A stretch of DNA of 64,000 bases from JBBSOK01 sp965219125 (GTDB taxonomy: Bacteria; Bacteroidota; Bacteroidia; Flavobacteriales; Flavobacteriaceae): contig CBDCMO010000001.1 of assembly GCA_965219125.1 (NCBI GenBank), positions 248,001 to 312,000 of the forward strand. Direction: 5' to 3'. Under the pieces are notes generated by a model. That model was not told the origin of the DNA. It made no database searches and saw only the letters and a list, made by a program, of their open reading frames with translations. Within the stretch, counting starts at the first letter, position 1. The number at the start of each line of letters is the position of its first letter. Made by a program: the position numbers and the translations under genes. Positions 1 through 9,260 of this stretch are shown here, in pieces.

Positions 1-3000
1 AGTTTCTATTTTCATCTTTAAAAGATTGATAGTTATTAATGTTTTTATTGATCGTCCGAAGGTTTTGTTTAAAGCTTATAATAATCTCATTTAAGCTATC
101 TTTTGCATCAACCGTAAAGTTCGTCCACGGCTTTTTATAGTTTCCAAGTACTATATGTTCGGTAGTATTGCCTGTTAAATGGTCTTTCTTTTGAATTTCT
201 TTAGTGTCGCGCAATACTAAGCCTAAATCATATCTCTTTGTATTTTCTTTAGCGTGGTCGTTGTTTATATAGTTAATATGCTGTCTTGTAGCTGCTGCAA
301 TTATTATAGCATCCATAGCGTGATGTCGATGGTCTATTCTTTTTATATCAAAATCGGTTTTAAATTCAATAGGCACATCTGGTAAAAAGAAGTTTTTCTT
401 TTGACCGTCAATAATTGGGTATCTGCCAAAAAGGCCATCGTTTTCGTCTCCGCTTGTCAATAGATTTAGCCTTTTAAATCGAGGCGTCATCAATAAATTC
501 CACACATTAGAAAGTCCCCATTCTTTTCTTAAAATAGCGGTTACGCTTCCTTGTACTGGAATACAATTTTTTGATGTTGATTCTTGCTCTTTTTCTTCCC
601 TTACAATATTGCTGAGAGCTTTTAAGGCTACTTTACTTATATAGCGCATATTTGTTTTTTGCTGCTCTGTAAAGCTTTGATTAATTTCATCTTGCAAAAG
701 GTTGTCTTTTTTCCTTCCGCTATAATTTTGCTTTACAAAACTTTCGTAATCAGTTTTTGAGAAAATCTTGACTGTGGTTCTTCCATTTTTAGGAAAATTT
801 AAAGGGACTTCCGACTCGGCAAACTCTAAAATGAAACCGTAAGCAGTTCTATTATCTTTGAGCTTGTTTACTTCTGTTTCACAAACAATTTTATTTTTGA
901 ATGAATTATCCAAAAACTTTGATTGCGGGATTATATGTTCAATTTCATATTTATCTGTAAATAGGTCACTAAGTGGAATAATTAATCCTGTATAAGGGGA
1001 TTGGTATTTTTGTTCGAGCCAAGCCTTATATTTAATAATTTCAGAAGTTGAAGGATTGCTATTTCTTGAAATACTATAAACAGTTTGTTTTTTATCAAGC
1101 GTTATGTCTTTCAATTCTTTTTCTGAAAAAGAGGATAAAATACCATCTTCAAATATTTTCAGTTTTTCAAATTGTGATTTTGATTTTGGATTTACCGCTT
1201 CTACACCATCGTTTTTTAGCTCAAAAAGTAATTTGCTGATGCGCTGATTCGTATTTTTTTGAGTATTGTTATTATCGTAAATTCGTTCCCTAACTTTTTT
1301 AGGGTTTTTTAGGTCACGGCCAATTTCTACGTGTATTTCATCAAAAATCCGTTCGTAAACTTTAATTTCCTTTTTTGTTTTTTCATCTATTTCAGTTTTA
1401 AATGGAATATTTGATTTTTTTGCATATTGTTTCCATATATCACTTACCGTTCTGTAGGTTTCCAATAAAATTTGTTCAACTATTGGGTTACGAAGACTAT
1501 GCTGCTTAAATGAATGAACAAAATCATCTAAATCTTTTGTAGTATTCCAAATGGTAACATCTACTTCTGAATGTTTATCATAAACTACATAGGACGCTAA
1601 CCAAAGCGGAAGACCTTGAAACTCATTAACAGTATTAAAATCAACTAATTTTTCCCTTACATTATTTTTAATTCCATCTAAAAACTCTCCATCAATAAGT
1701 GAATTAATCCTTTCGGTTGTTTTTATGTTTATTTTTGAAATGTCCCAATATTTTCCTAAACGCATAACTGACAAAAGTTTTCTGATAGCTTTTTCAGAAT
1801 ATGCACCGTACTCTTTTTTTATAATTGGTGCTTTTATGAGTTTTTGAATTGTTTCTTCTGAGAAATTATTTTCAGCAGCTATTTTGCGAATTGCTGTTTC
1901 GTATTGATTTTTATCTGTAACAGAATAAAGTATTTGCCATAATCTAATCTCTAATTCTTGATTCAGTTTGTTCTTATCAATCTTTTCCAGTTTTGGACTT
2001 AAAATAGAATAGGTTTCGTTAGCTACAATTTTTTCGTTTTCATTATCTTGGTAATTCCATCGATACAATGTTTTTTCTTTTTTGTCCTTTATAAAATAAG
2101 ATACAAACTGCTGTTGCGTAATTTCTTTTCGGGTATAAATCCACTCAAAAAGATTTTCCCAATCCTTTTGATTTGAAAGAAAATTATCTGTAACATCAAT
2201 ATTCGTTGTTAATTTTCCATCAATTGTAGCCTCTCTTTTTAACAGCCTTAAATTGTAAACCAATTGCCAAACCCTAAATTCTTGATAAAGTGGATGCGAA
2301 CTTGGCATACAACGGATGTATTCTTTTTTGATATTTTCAGAATCTTTAACTTTGTATATTCGGTATTCAAATTTGCATTTCGCAATATTTCCTTTTTGAC
2401 TTTTAAGTGGTCTCTGATAGAAAATTACATCTCTCAAGAAAAGATGATTGAACAAATTTTTATTTTGCAACAGATTTTTTTGATGCTCAAGATTATAAGG
2501 ATATAAGTGTTTTACCACTTTTTCATATAATTTCGGGTCAGATAGTTCGGGATGAAATTCCTTTTGTTTATCCAAAATCGCTTTCATTTCTCTGAAATAG
2601 AAATCTCTATCAATGGTCTGGACTAATTTGCCTCTTATTTTTTGAGTGGGTTTATTTAGTAATGCGTTATAAATATATGTGCCGATATTTTGTTGGTCAA
2701 CATCATCCTCTGTTTTCTTTTTTATTGCTTCCCAATCACTTTCAGAATCAACTTCCCTAAAACTCCTTTTAATTGTCCCATCTTTAAGTTCAGAAATTGA
2801 AACTATGTATTCACGAGTCTTACCAATCCAATCTTCGGGTTTAGTTGTTTTTTTATCATAAAGCCATCCATCATCTTTATCAAACATTATATTGTATAAT
2901 GTTTTGCCTTCTACTTTTTCTACGGTTTCAATGACTTCTTTTACTTTTAGTTCGTGATATTCTTTTACTGAATTTGTTTCCTTTTGTTCTGTCTCATCAC

Positions 3001-3601
3001 GTTCTTGATAGTATCCTCTTTTCTGATTAAAATTCAATAAAATCCACCCCAATTCTTCTTTGGATATTTCTTCATTGACAGCTTTTTTTCTTAAATAATA
3101 AAGTGTCCAATCTTCGGGCAACTTAAATCGTTTTCCTTTTTTATTGAATTTTGGAAGGTTTGGATGTCTTTTTCTAAATTCAAGCTCCATATCCTCATAA
3201 GCATCTTCAAATAAAAATTTATATTTGCCATCTTCGTCTTTAGTTGGCAAGTAACTAAACTTTGGTTCTTGATTTGGATAATATTGCCCAAGTCGTTTTT
3301 CAAAATCAATTGCATCTGAATAATGATTTGGAAGAAACCCTAAAGGATTTAAAATACGATGTAATCGTTCTCGACGAAGTTTACTTCTCTCATACAATCT
3401 TCTTACACCTCTTTTATCTGTTCTTTCAGCTGTTTGCGATTTCGTAATCCCTTTAGAAAAATCATTAAGTACAGCTTGACTCATTGGAATTATTCTTGAC
3501 CCAGAACCTAATATTTTTCCTTCTTTATTTTTGAAGTCGCTTTCTATCAAAGCCCACCCAATAGAGTTTGTCCCCAAATCCAATCCTAAAATTCTTTTCA
3601 T
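1..3601 (-). CDS. cas9: CRISPR-associated endonuclease Cas9, type II-C (C-terminus cut by window edge)
   Basis: RNA-guided DNA endonuclease. The minus-strand frame is open without a stop from ATG 3601-3599 to the left edge, giving 1200 codons. Visible landmarks: RuvC-I near the N-terminus (ILGLDLGTNSIGWAL, catalytic D8), an arginine-rich bridge helix at about residues 56-82, RuvC-II (VEIGRDL, E759), the HNH core (YEIEHIIPQSKFLDN, H889) and RuvC-III (DHRHHAMDAI, D1097). Catalytic residues of both nucleases are present, so the visible part looks intact. Well over 1200 residues with no array upstream fits the long Bacteroidota type II-C Cas9 group. The WED/PAM-interacting end is missing. A tracrRNA gene lies divergently just upstream. 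In related systems cas1, cas2 and the array follow cas9, so they would lie beyond position 1; they are not seen here. Confidence 0.96.
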   Translation of the reverse strand, partial: MKRILGLDLGTNSIGWALIESDFKNKEGKILGSGSRIIPMSQAVLNDFSKGITKSQTAERTDKRGVRRLYERSKLRRERLHRILNPLGFLPNHYSDAIDFEKRLGQYYPNQEPKFSYLPTKDEDGKYKFLFEDAYEDMELEFRKRHPNLPKFNKKGKRFKLPEDWTLYYLRKKAVNEEISKEELGWILLNFNQKRGYYQERDETEQKETNSVKEYHELKVKEVIETVEKVEGKTLYNIMFDKDDGWLYDKKTTKPEDWIGKTREYIVSISELKDGTIKRSFREVDSESDWEAIKKKTEDDVDQQNIGTYIYNALLNKPTQKIRGKLVQTIDRDFYFREMKAILDKQKEFHPELSDPKLYEKVVKHLYPYNLEHQKNLLQNKNLFNHLFLRDVIFYQRPLKSQKGNIAKCKFEYRIYKVKDSENIKKEYIRCMPSSHPLYQEFRVWQLVYNLRLLKREATIDGKLTTNIDVTDNFLSNQKDWENLFEWIYTRKEITQQQFVSYFIKDKKEKTLYRWNYQDNENEKIVANETYSILSPKLEKIDKNKLNQELEIRLWQILYSVTDKNQYETAIRKIAAENNFSEETIQKLIKAPIIKKEYGAYSEKAIRKLLSVMRLGKYWDISKINIKTTERINSLIDGEFLDGIKNNVREKLVDFNTVNEFQGLPLWLASYVVYDKHSEVDVTIWNTTKDLDDFVHSFKQHSLRNPIVEQILLETYRTVSDIWKQYAKKSNIPFKTEIDEKTKKEIKVYERIFDEIHVEIGRDLKNPKKVRERIYDNNNTQKNTNQRISKLLFELKNDGVEAVNPKSKSQFEKLKIFEDGILSSFSEKELKDITLDKKQTVYSISRNSNPSTSEIIKYKAWLEQKYQSPYTGLIIPLSDLFTDKYEIEHIIPQSKFLDNSFKNKIVCETEVNKLKDNRTAYGFILEFAESEVPLNFPKNGRTTVKIFSKTDYESFVKQNYSGRKKDNLLQDEINQSFTEQQKTNMRYISKVALKALSNIVREEKEQESTSKNCIPVQGSVTAILRKEWGLSNVWNLLMTPRFKRLNLLTSGDENDGLFGRYPIIDGQKKNFFLPDVPIEFKTDFDIKRIDHRHHAMDAIIIAAATRQHINYINNDHAKENTKRYDLGLVLRDTKEIQKKDHLTGNTTEHIVLGNYKKPWTNFTVDAKDSLNEIIISFKQNLRTINKNINNYQSFKDENRN

Positions 3602-3702
3602 TATTTAATTGTTTAAATAGCATTACAAAATATAAATTAAAAATGAATTAAAAATGAGGAAACCCGTAATCGCCATTTAAAATATTTGTTTATATTTACA
3701 TC

Positions 3703-3784
3703 ACAATTTTGAAAGCAAATCACAATAAGGATTATTCCGTTGTGAAAACATTCAAGGCGGTACATTAATTTGTATCGCCTTTTT
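3703..3784 (+). ncRNA. tracrRNA of the type II-C CRISPR system
   Basis: Found by reading the gap upstream of cas9. The order of parts matches tracrRNAs: an anti-repeat (3703-3726, ending gaaagcaaatcacaat), a nexus-like segment AAGGATTATTCCG (3727-3739) resembling the AAGGCTAGTCCG nexus of SpCas9 tracrRNA, a CACAA/TTGTG pairing around it (3721-3725 with 3740-3744), a linker, then a strong terminator hairpin. The 5' end is an estimate; a weak TATATTTA -7-like motif lies at 3691-3698. It predicts that CRISPR repeats in this genome begin with a sequence close to the complement of 3707-3726, ATTGTGATTTGCTTTCAAAA. The array itself is outside the window, so repeat pairing cannot be confirmed here. 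Confidence 0.85.
3755..3784 (+). terminator. Rho-independent terminator of the tracrRNA
   Basis: GGCGGTAC (3756-3763) pairs with GTATCGCC (3772-3779), with one G-U pair and an 8-nt loop; A3755-T3780 extends the stem. A T-run follows at 3780-3784. Confidence 0.88.
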
Positions 3785-3897
3785 CATTCTTGCGTTTTGG
3801 CAAAATTTCATTACTTCCCCACACCTTAACAAAACCTTTACACCTTTTTATTTTCATACTTGTATTTTTAAACAAATCAAATAAAGCAAAATATAAT

Positions 3898-4191
3898 ATG
3901 AAAAAGTTAGGTTTATTAGCGACACTAAAAGCAAAATCAGGTAAAGAAACTGAAGTACACGAATTTATAAAAGGCGCAGTCGAGTTGGCTCGTAAAGAAG
4001 ACAAAACCCTTACGTGGTACAGTTTTAAAATAGATGAAAATACATTCGGCATTTTTGACACCTTCGAAACTGAAGAAGGCCGTGAAGCACATTTAAATGG
4101 CGATATCGCAAAAGCATTAATGGAACACGCAGACCGTTTACTTTCCGAAGACCCAAAAATCCAAAAAATAGAAATACTTTCAGCAAAGTAA
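3898..4191 (+). CDS. Antibiotic biosynthesis monooxygenase (ABM) domain protein
   Basis: A 97-residue single-domain protein of the dimeric ferredoxin-like ABM fold. Members include quinol monooxygenases and stress-related enzymes of unknown substrate. It starts MKKLGLLATLKAKSGKE, the usual first strand and loop, and carries the typical WYSFKID and FDTFETEEGREAHLNG segments. The frame is open further upstream (to 3790), but the domain begins at ATG 3898 and the upstream part overlaps the end of the tracrRNA region, so this start is preferred. The next gene, a GlcG-like protein, follows after about 80 nt in the same direction. No substrate can be assigned. Confidence 0.8.
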   Translation: MKKLGLLATLKAKSGKETEVHEFIKGAVELARKEDKTLTWYSFKIDENTFGIFDTFETEEGREAHLNGDIAKALMEHADRLLSEDPKIQKIEILSAK

Positions 4192-4230
4192 ATATTTCTT
4201 AGCGATAACAAATTAATTTACAAATAATCA

Positions 4231-4265
4231 ATTTTCGATTTCAGTTTCGATTTCGATTTCAATTT
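4231..4265. repeat. Short tandem repeat (TTTCGATT-type) before the GlcG-like gene
   Basis: Three copies of TTTCGA occur within 25 nt, flanked by two copies of AATTTACAA. This is low-complexity intergenic sequence with no visible function. Confidence 0.5.
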
Positions 4266-4272
4266 ACAAGCG

Positions 4273-4674
4273 ATGAACATTACATTAGAACAAGCAGAAA
4301 AAATAATACAAGCAGCAAAGAAAAAAGCTGTTGAAATAGATACAAAAATGAACATTTGCGTTGTCGATGGCGGCGCAAATCAAGTAGCATTCGTTAGAAT
4401 GGACGGCGCGTGGCTAGGTTCAGCCGATATATCTTTAAAGAAAGCAAAAACGGCAAGATTTTTTGATATGAACACAGGCGAAATAGGAAAACTATCACAA
4501 CCCGGCGAACCTCTTTTTAACATAGAACACAGCAACGGCGGATTAATATCTTTCCCCGGCGGAATTCCATTAAAAAATAAAAATGGAGATGTAATAGGCG
4601 CAGTAGGCGTAAGCGGAAGCAGCGTAGAAAACGACCATACAGTTGCCTCAGCAGGAGCAGACGCAATTAAATAA
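4273..4674 (+). CDS. GlcG/HbpS family (DUF336) heme-binding-like protein
   Basis: A 133-residue protein spanning the whole GlcG/HbpS domain. The family includes the heme-binding HbpS of Streptomyces and GlcG encoded with glycolate oxidase genes. Typical segments are seen: an N-terminal helix MNITLEQAEKIIQAAKKKA, the strand MNICVVDGGANQVAFVRMDGA, a glycine-rich FPGGIPLKNKNGDVIGAVGVSGSS and a final helix DHTVASAGADAI. There is no signal peptide, so it is probably cytosolic. It lies downstream of the ABM gene in the same direction and may be co-transcribed. Its ligand cannot be read from the sequence, and HbpS-type heme binding is only a family-level suggestion. Confidence 0.85.
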   Translation: MNITLEQAEKIIQAAKKKAVEIDTKMNICVVDGGANQVAFVRMDGAWLGSADISLKKAKTARFFDMNTGEIGKLSQPGEPLFNIEHSNGGLISFPGGIPLKNKNGDVIGAVGVSGSSVENDHTVASAGADAIK

Positions 4675-4830
4675 TATTTTCAGACCTTCAAATTGATAGG
4701 TTAATCAATTTGTCAAATTTTAAAGGCTTAACACGAATACACAAATATCAACAATTGGTGTATTCGTGGTTTCCTTTTTATGCTCACAAAATTTTAAATT
4801 TTAAATCTTTAATCTTTAATCTTGAATTTT

Positions 4831-4860
4831 GCGACTGCCAACTGCCAACTGCAACTGCTT
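4831..4860. repeat. Tandem ACTGCCA repeat between convergent genes
   Basis: GCGACTGCCAACTGCCAACTGC followed by AACTGC is a short tandem repeat just past the end of the M14 peptidase gene. The rest of 4675-4858 is AT-rich with TAAATCTT/TAATCTTT repeats; no gene is seen. Confidence 0.55.
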
Positions 4861-7399
4861 ACTTTTTTTCTAACTCAACCGCCGTTGCATTCACAAAAAA
4901 CAAACTATTGGCAAATAACAATTTCCCATTCTGCCAAAATGAACGAAAAAGTACATCGTCAACAAAATAAACCATACTGCCGGCACCAATTGGTTTTTCG
5001 GCAAATACGATACTGTTTGTTAATCCGTTTTTAGCATCTTCGCCAGAAAATCCTGCCATACTTTCGGCTTTGCCTTTTATATAACCAACGTTATAGCCTT
5101 CTTCTAAAAATTTATAACTATCAGCACCCAATTTTAGGCTATAATAGGTGTCGCCATAACCGAATGCCATCGGGTGGGTGTTGTCTAATTTTACTTTGTA
5201 AATACTGCCAATCAACAAATCTTTTACAGCATCTTTTTCACGTTGGTCGTAAGGAACCAAAAATTTATCGAGTTCATTTTTTTCAGTAGTTTCTTTATTG
5301 TTTTTAGCTTTTTCATCAGTTTCAGTCATTGCTGAATCTTCATCTTTTTTATTTTCCACGACTCCAAAACCTTCCTTGTCTTTAAAAGCACTTATGGCAT
5401 TTGCAATCGCAATAACTTTTCCACCATTGCTCACAAAATCCTTGATTTTTTTTAAGCCATCATCATTCAACAAACTTGAATAACCGCCGTCTGGCATTAC
5501 CAGAATATTGTATTTGCTTAAATTAAAATCTTCAAAATCATCGGTATTTATTGAGGTAATTGGGTAATGTAATTCTTGTTCAAAAAAGTACCAAACAGAC
5601 CCATAACTTAATGAATACGTTCTTTCTCCCTGTAAAACGGCAACCTTTTGCTTATTAATCAACTTAATATCGGGCGAACCAAAATCGGTTATTTTATCGG
5701 CAAAACTAGTTGCGGCTGCGGTTAATTTTCGATTATATTTGTTGGCGATTTCAACTAATTTTGAATCAAATTCTTTATTGCTAAAATTGTCACTTCGGGT
5801 AATCACCAAACTTCCACGACCATATTTTTTCCCTTCAAAAGAAAGTTCTTTCTCACTAAAACGAACATTAATGTTATTTTGAAGCAAATCTGAAAGAAAC
5901 GCAGCATCATCCATACTATCCCATTTCGCCAAATATCCAGCAGCCGAAGTGTTGGGAACATTATTTATGACCACAGCATTTTTAGAATTATTCGATGAAA
6001 CTAAACTACTGCTTTCAACAGCTTCGAAACCATAAGCATACGGCAAGCTCCAAGCAGTAATATCATACGTAAGCGGCGTTGAAAGTTTTGTATTGGCTTC
6101 AAAAAGAGCCTTTACCATTTTTCCGCGCGGTTGGTTTGTGCTTACCACCAATGCGTTTTTGGCTTCCAAACTTCCAGCTTTTCCTTCGGTGTAGTTAAAG
6201 CCGCTGACCTTACCATTGGCAAATCCATATTTTATTTCGTGCCTATCCAATAATTTTGCAAGGGCATTTATATTATCTTCATTGCCCTGCATCACATAAT
6301 TTTTGATATTGGTGTTGTTTTCAGTAAAAAATTTATGAAACTCGGTATTCAATCTACCGGCATTTTTATGGGCTATTTCAACCGTACTTAACCCAGTTGT
6401 TGTGTGGTCTTCAAGCCTATCTTTTAAGGTTAAAACATAACCCTGGCTCGTATTTATTCCTAAGCCAGCACGCCCACCGCCTGCTTTTTCATAAGTCATT
6501 CCAATTGCTCCCATATAAAGTGGATAGGTATCACCATAACTTGGGTACAATAAATCGAACCGTTCTCGTGTAAAATAAAGCCTTCCTTTTTCATCAAAAT
6601 ACTTGGCGTTGTTTTTTCCTATTTCAGTTTGAAATTCCTTTTGAAAATCTGTAATAATCTCGTGAAATGGTTCTGCCGCAGGCGCAAAATAATACGGCGC
6701 GTTTATTTCCTGCTCGTGAAAATCTACATGAATTTGCGGCATAAATTGATTATAAACTACCAATCTTTGCTGCGTTTCAACCTGCGTTGCCCAAGCCCAA
6801 TCGCGATTAAGATCGAACAAATAATGATTTGCGCGTCCGCCCGGCCAAGGTTCGTTATGCTCGGTTGCTTGCGGATCTGTGTTGTAGGGCGATGCTGTAT
6901 TTTCATTAAACCAATTTACGTAACGATCGCGTCCATCCGGATTAACGCAGGGGTCAATAATTACAACCGTGTTTGAGAGATAATCTTTATTTTCAGTAAG
7001 TAATTTATAAAGTGTGTTCATTGCAACTTCAGTACTGCTTGCCTCGTTTCCGTGCACATTATAACTCAGCCAAACTATCGCAATTTCTGGGGTTGAAGAA
7101 ACGCCACCTGCATCCAAACCCGCATTTTTGCGGTTGTTGGCTTTTATGGTTTCAAGATTTAAAATATTTTCAGGCGTTGAGATTACCGCATACGTCAAAG
7201 GTCTGCGTTCATTCGTCTTTCCGTAGGTTTGGTACGTTACCCAATCGCTATTTGCCGCCACACTTTCAAAATACTTGACCACATCACTGTGTCTGGTAAA
7301 TTGACTGCCGAGTTCATAACCCAAAAATTCGGCTGGTGTTTTAACTTGTGCAAAAAGTGTAGTAGTTAGTAAAAGGAAAAGAAGTTTGAAGTATTTCAT
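4859..7399 (-). CDS. Secreted M14 family zinc carboxypeptidase with C-terminal glutamine-amidotransferase-like domain
   Basis: An 846-residue exported metallopeptidase. A signal peptide (KLLFLLLTTTLFAQ) precedes the M14 domain. Zinc ligands fit H116 and E119 (NVHGNEASS) and H228 (VDFHEQE); E304 in MTYEKAGGG is the likely general base, and NPDGRDRY and LNRDWAWA are substrate-pocket segments. From about residue 590 a second domain has the look of a class-I amidotransferase-like fold (ILVMPDGGYSSL, KVIAIANAISAF), as in several Bacteroidota M14 proteins. An acidic/lysine-rich insertion (about 690-720) splits it. There is no T9SS tail, so periplasmic location is likely. Convergent with the GlcG-like gene. 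Whether it acts on peptides or on peptidoglycan-derived substrates is not evident. Confidence 0.9.
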   Translation of the reverse strand: MKYFKLLFLLLTTTLFAQVKTPAEFLGYELGSQFTRHSDVVKYFESVAANSDWVTYQTYGKTNERRPLTYAVISTPENILNLETIKANNRKNAGLDAGGVSSTPEIAIVWLSYNVHGNEASSTEVAMNTLYKLLTENKDYLSNTVVIIDPCVNPDGRDRYVNWFNENTASPYNTDPQATEHNEPWPGGRANHYLFDLNRDWAWATQVETQQRLVVYNQFMPQIHVDFHEQEINAPYYFAPAAEPFHEIITDFQKEFQTEIGKNNAKYFDEKGRLYFTRERFDLLYPSYGDTYPLYMGAIGMTYEKAGGGRAGLGINTSQGYVLTLKDRLEDHTTTGLSTVEIAHKNAGRLNTEFHKFFTENNTNIKNYVMQGNEDNINALAKLLDRHEIKYGFANGKVSGFNYTEGKAGSLEAKNALVVSTNQPRGKMVKALFEANTKLSTPLTYDITAWSLPYAYGFEAVESSSLVSSNNSKNAVVINNVPNTSAAGYLAKWDSMDDAAFLSDLLQNNINVRFSEKELSFEGKKYGRGSLVITRSDNFSNKEFDSKLVEIANKYNRKLTAAATSFADKITDFGSPDIKLINKQKVAVLQGERTYSLSYGSVWYFFEQELHYPITSINTDDFEDFNLSKYNILVMPDGGYSSLLNDDGLKKIKDFVSNGGKVIAIANAISAFKDKEGFGVVENKKDEDSAMTETDEKAKNNKETTEKNELDKFLVPYDQREKDAVKDLLIGSIYKVKLDNTHPMAFGYGDTYYSLKLGADSYKFLEEGYNVGYIKGKAESMAGFSGEDAKNGLTNSIVFAEKPIGAGSMVYFVDDVLFRSFWQNGKLLFANSLFFVNATAVELEKK

Positions 7400-7558
7400 A
7401 AAACTGGAATAAGTTGGGGTATAAAACTAACTAAATTTTGACGTAAAATTCCAAAAATCACTTTTGAAATTAATCGAAGCAATTCATAATTTAAATCGAA
7501 AGTTTTCTTCGGAATTCTTTTTATTTCAATTGAATTATTTACATATGGAAATCTAAAA

Positions 7559-7593
7559 TTTGGTGCAATTCATTTTAAGAAAATGTATTTTTG
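7559..7593 (+). promoter_or_regulatory. Candidate promoter for bshC
   Basis: TATTTTTG at 7586-7593 matches the Bacteroidota -7 consensus TAnnTTTG, with TTTG at 7559-7562 as a possible -33 element (23-nt spacing, somewhat long). It lies 20 nt before the bshC ATG. Confidence 0.5.
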
Positions 7594-7613
7594 AAGGTAA
7601 TATGTAAATACCG

Positions 7614-9209
7614 ATGTCCATAGAAAAAATTGAATACAAAAAAACTGGTTACTTTTCAAAATTGATGGTAGATTATCTTGCCGAAGATAAAGAGCTTTCA
7701 AAATTTTATGGCCGTTTTCCAAATCTCGAAAACTTTGAAGATCAATTAAATAATAAAAAGAAATCGTTTTCACAACAATCGAGAAACGTATTGGTTGCGC
7801 AATTAAAAAAGCAATATGAAGGTTTTAAAATTTCAAAAGCTATTTCAACTCATATTGAAAAATTAAAAGAATCAAATACATTCACGGTAACAACGGGACA
7901 CCAACTCAATATTTTTACGGGTCCACTTTATTTTCTTTATAAAATATTTTCAACCATAAATCTGGCTGAACAATTAAATTCAAAATACTCAAAAAACCAT
8001 TTTGTTCCAATTTATTGGATGGCGAGCGAAGACCACGATTTCGATGAAATAAACTATTTCAACTTTCGCGGGAAAAAAGTGCATTGGGAAAAAAATAGTA
8101 AAGGTGCTGTTGGCGAACTTTCAACTGAAGGTTTAGATGCCGTTTTGGAAGCATTTTCAAAAGAATTGGGAGCAAGCGAAAACGCTTTAAAACTTATTTC
8201 ACTTTTCAAAGAAAGTTATATTCAACATAAAAACCTTGCCGATGCGACCCGATATTTAGCAAATACGTTATTCGCAGAATACGGTTTAGTCATTATTGAC
8301 GGCAATGATTCAACATTAAAAAAAGCATTTATTCCGTACGCTGAAAAAGAGTTATTTGAAAATCTTTCAAATAAAAAAGTCTCGAAAACTACTGAAAGAT
8401 TAACAGCTCTAAATTATTCCGAACAAGTTCATCCACGAGAAATTAATCTCTTTTATTTAAAAGAAAATCTGCGGGAAAGAATAATTGAAAAGGATAAAAA
8501 GTACTTTATAAACGAATCCGACATTTCATTTACTTCGGAAGAAATTGAGAAAGAACTTCAAAACCATCCCGAACGATTCTCGCCAAATGCATTATTGCGA
8601 CCCTTATTTCAAGAAGTTATTTTGCCTAATCTGTGTTACATTGGCGGCGGCGGCGAGTTGGCGTATTGGTTTCAGTTAAAAGATTATTTTGATGAAGTTG
8701 CCGTAGATTTCCCAATTTTATTATTGCGAAATTCAGCTTTGCTAATTCCTAAAAATCTTTCTGAAAAACTAACAAAATTAGATGTTTCAATAGCAGACTT
8801 GTTTCAAAAGCAAGAAAATCTTGAAGCACAACACACTAAAAAACTGTCAGAAATTGAAATAGATTTTACATCTCAGCGAGCGCTTTTAAAAAAGCAATTT
8901 GTGGCATTATATAAATTGGCAAAAGAAACAGACCAATCCTTTTATGGCGCCGTTGCCGCGCAGGAAAAAAAGCAATTAAATGGTTTAGACCATTTAGAAA
9001 AACGATTATTAAAGGCACAAAAAAGAAAATTAAGCGACCAATTAGAAAGGTTAACAGATATTCAAGACTCACTTTTTCCAAAACAGAGCCTTCAAGAAAG
9101 AACGGTAAATTTCTCTGAGTTTTACTTGGAATATGGTGAAAAGTTGTTTGATGAAATAAAAAGAAATTTGGAGCCTTTGACTTTGGAGTTTTCAGTTATA
9201 AACCTATAA
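7614..9209 (+). CDS. bshC: Bacillithiol biosynthesis cysteine-adding enzyme BshC
   Basis: A 531-residue cytosolic enzyme that adds cysteine to GlcN-malate in the last step of bacillithiol synthesis, the low-molecular-weight thiol used by Firmicutes and many Bacteroidota in place of glutathione. Length and order match the family: the nucleotide-binding-like motif VTTGHQLNIFTGPLYFLYKI, then WMASEDHDFDEIN (the HxxH/ED-rich segment typical of BshC), the conserved PNALLRPLFQEVILPNLCYIGGGGE, and a C-terminal coiled coil (about 395-490). The start ATG 7614 agrees with the family N-terminus and with a TAnnTTTG motif just upstream. It is monocistronic in appearance; bshA and bshB are not in the window, which is usual because these genes are scattered. 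Confidence 0.95.
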   Translation: MSIEKIEYKKTGYFSKLMVDYLAEDKELSKFYGRFPNLENFEDQLNNKKKSFSQQSRNVLVAQLKKQYEGFKISKAISTHIEKLKESNTFTVTTGHQLNIFTGPLYFLYKIFSTINLAEQLNSKYSKNHFVPIYWMASEDHDFDEINYFNFRGKKVHWEKNSKGAVGELSTEGLDAVLEAFSKELGASENALKLISLFKESYIQHKNLADATRYLANTLFAEYGLVIIDGNDSTLKKAFIPYAEKELFENLSNKKVSKTTERLTALNYSEQVHPREINLFYLKENLRERIIEKDKKYFINESDISFTSEEIEKELQNHPERFSPNALLRPLFQEVILPNLCYIGGGGELAYWFQLKDYFDEVAVDFPILLLRNSALLIPKNLSEKLTKLDVSIADLFQKQENLEAQHTKKLSEIEIDFTSQRALLKKQFVALYKLAKETDQSFYGAVAAQEKKQLNGLDHLEKRLLKAQKRKLSDQLERLTDIQDSLFPKQSLQERTVNFSEFYLEYGEKLFDEIKRNLEPLTLEFSVINL

Positions 9210-9260
9210 ATCCAAACCATTGTAAAATGAAATTTACAGATTTTAAAATGGATAACCAAT

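Noticed and set aside
1048..3447. Short plus-strand open frames inside the cas9 region
   Set aside because: All lie antisense to the continuous 1200-codon Cas9 frame with clear RuvC and HNH motifs; no support as genes.
3765..4211. A minus-strand open frame of about 148 codons opposite the ABM gene
   Set aside because: It covers the ABM gene in antisense and overlaps the tracrRNA terminator. The plus-strand frame has clear domain similarity, so the minus frame is a shadow.
4831..4860. ACTGCCA tandem repeat as a CRISPR or operator array
   Set aside because: The units are 7 nt, directly adjacent and few. It is a microsatellite-like intergenic repeat.
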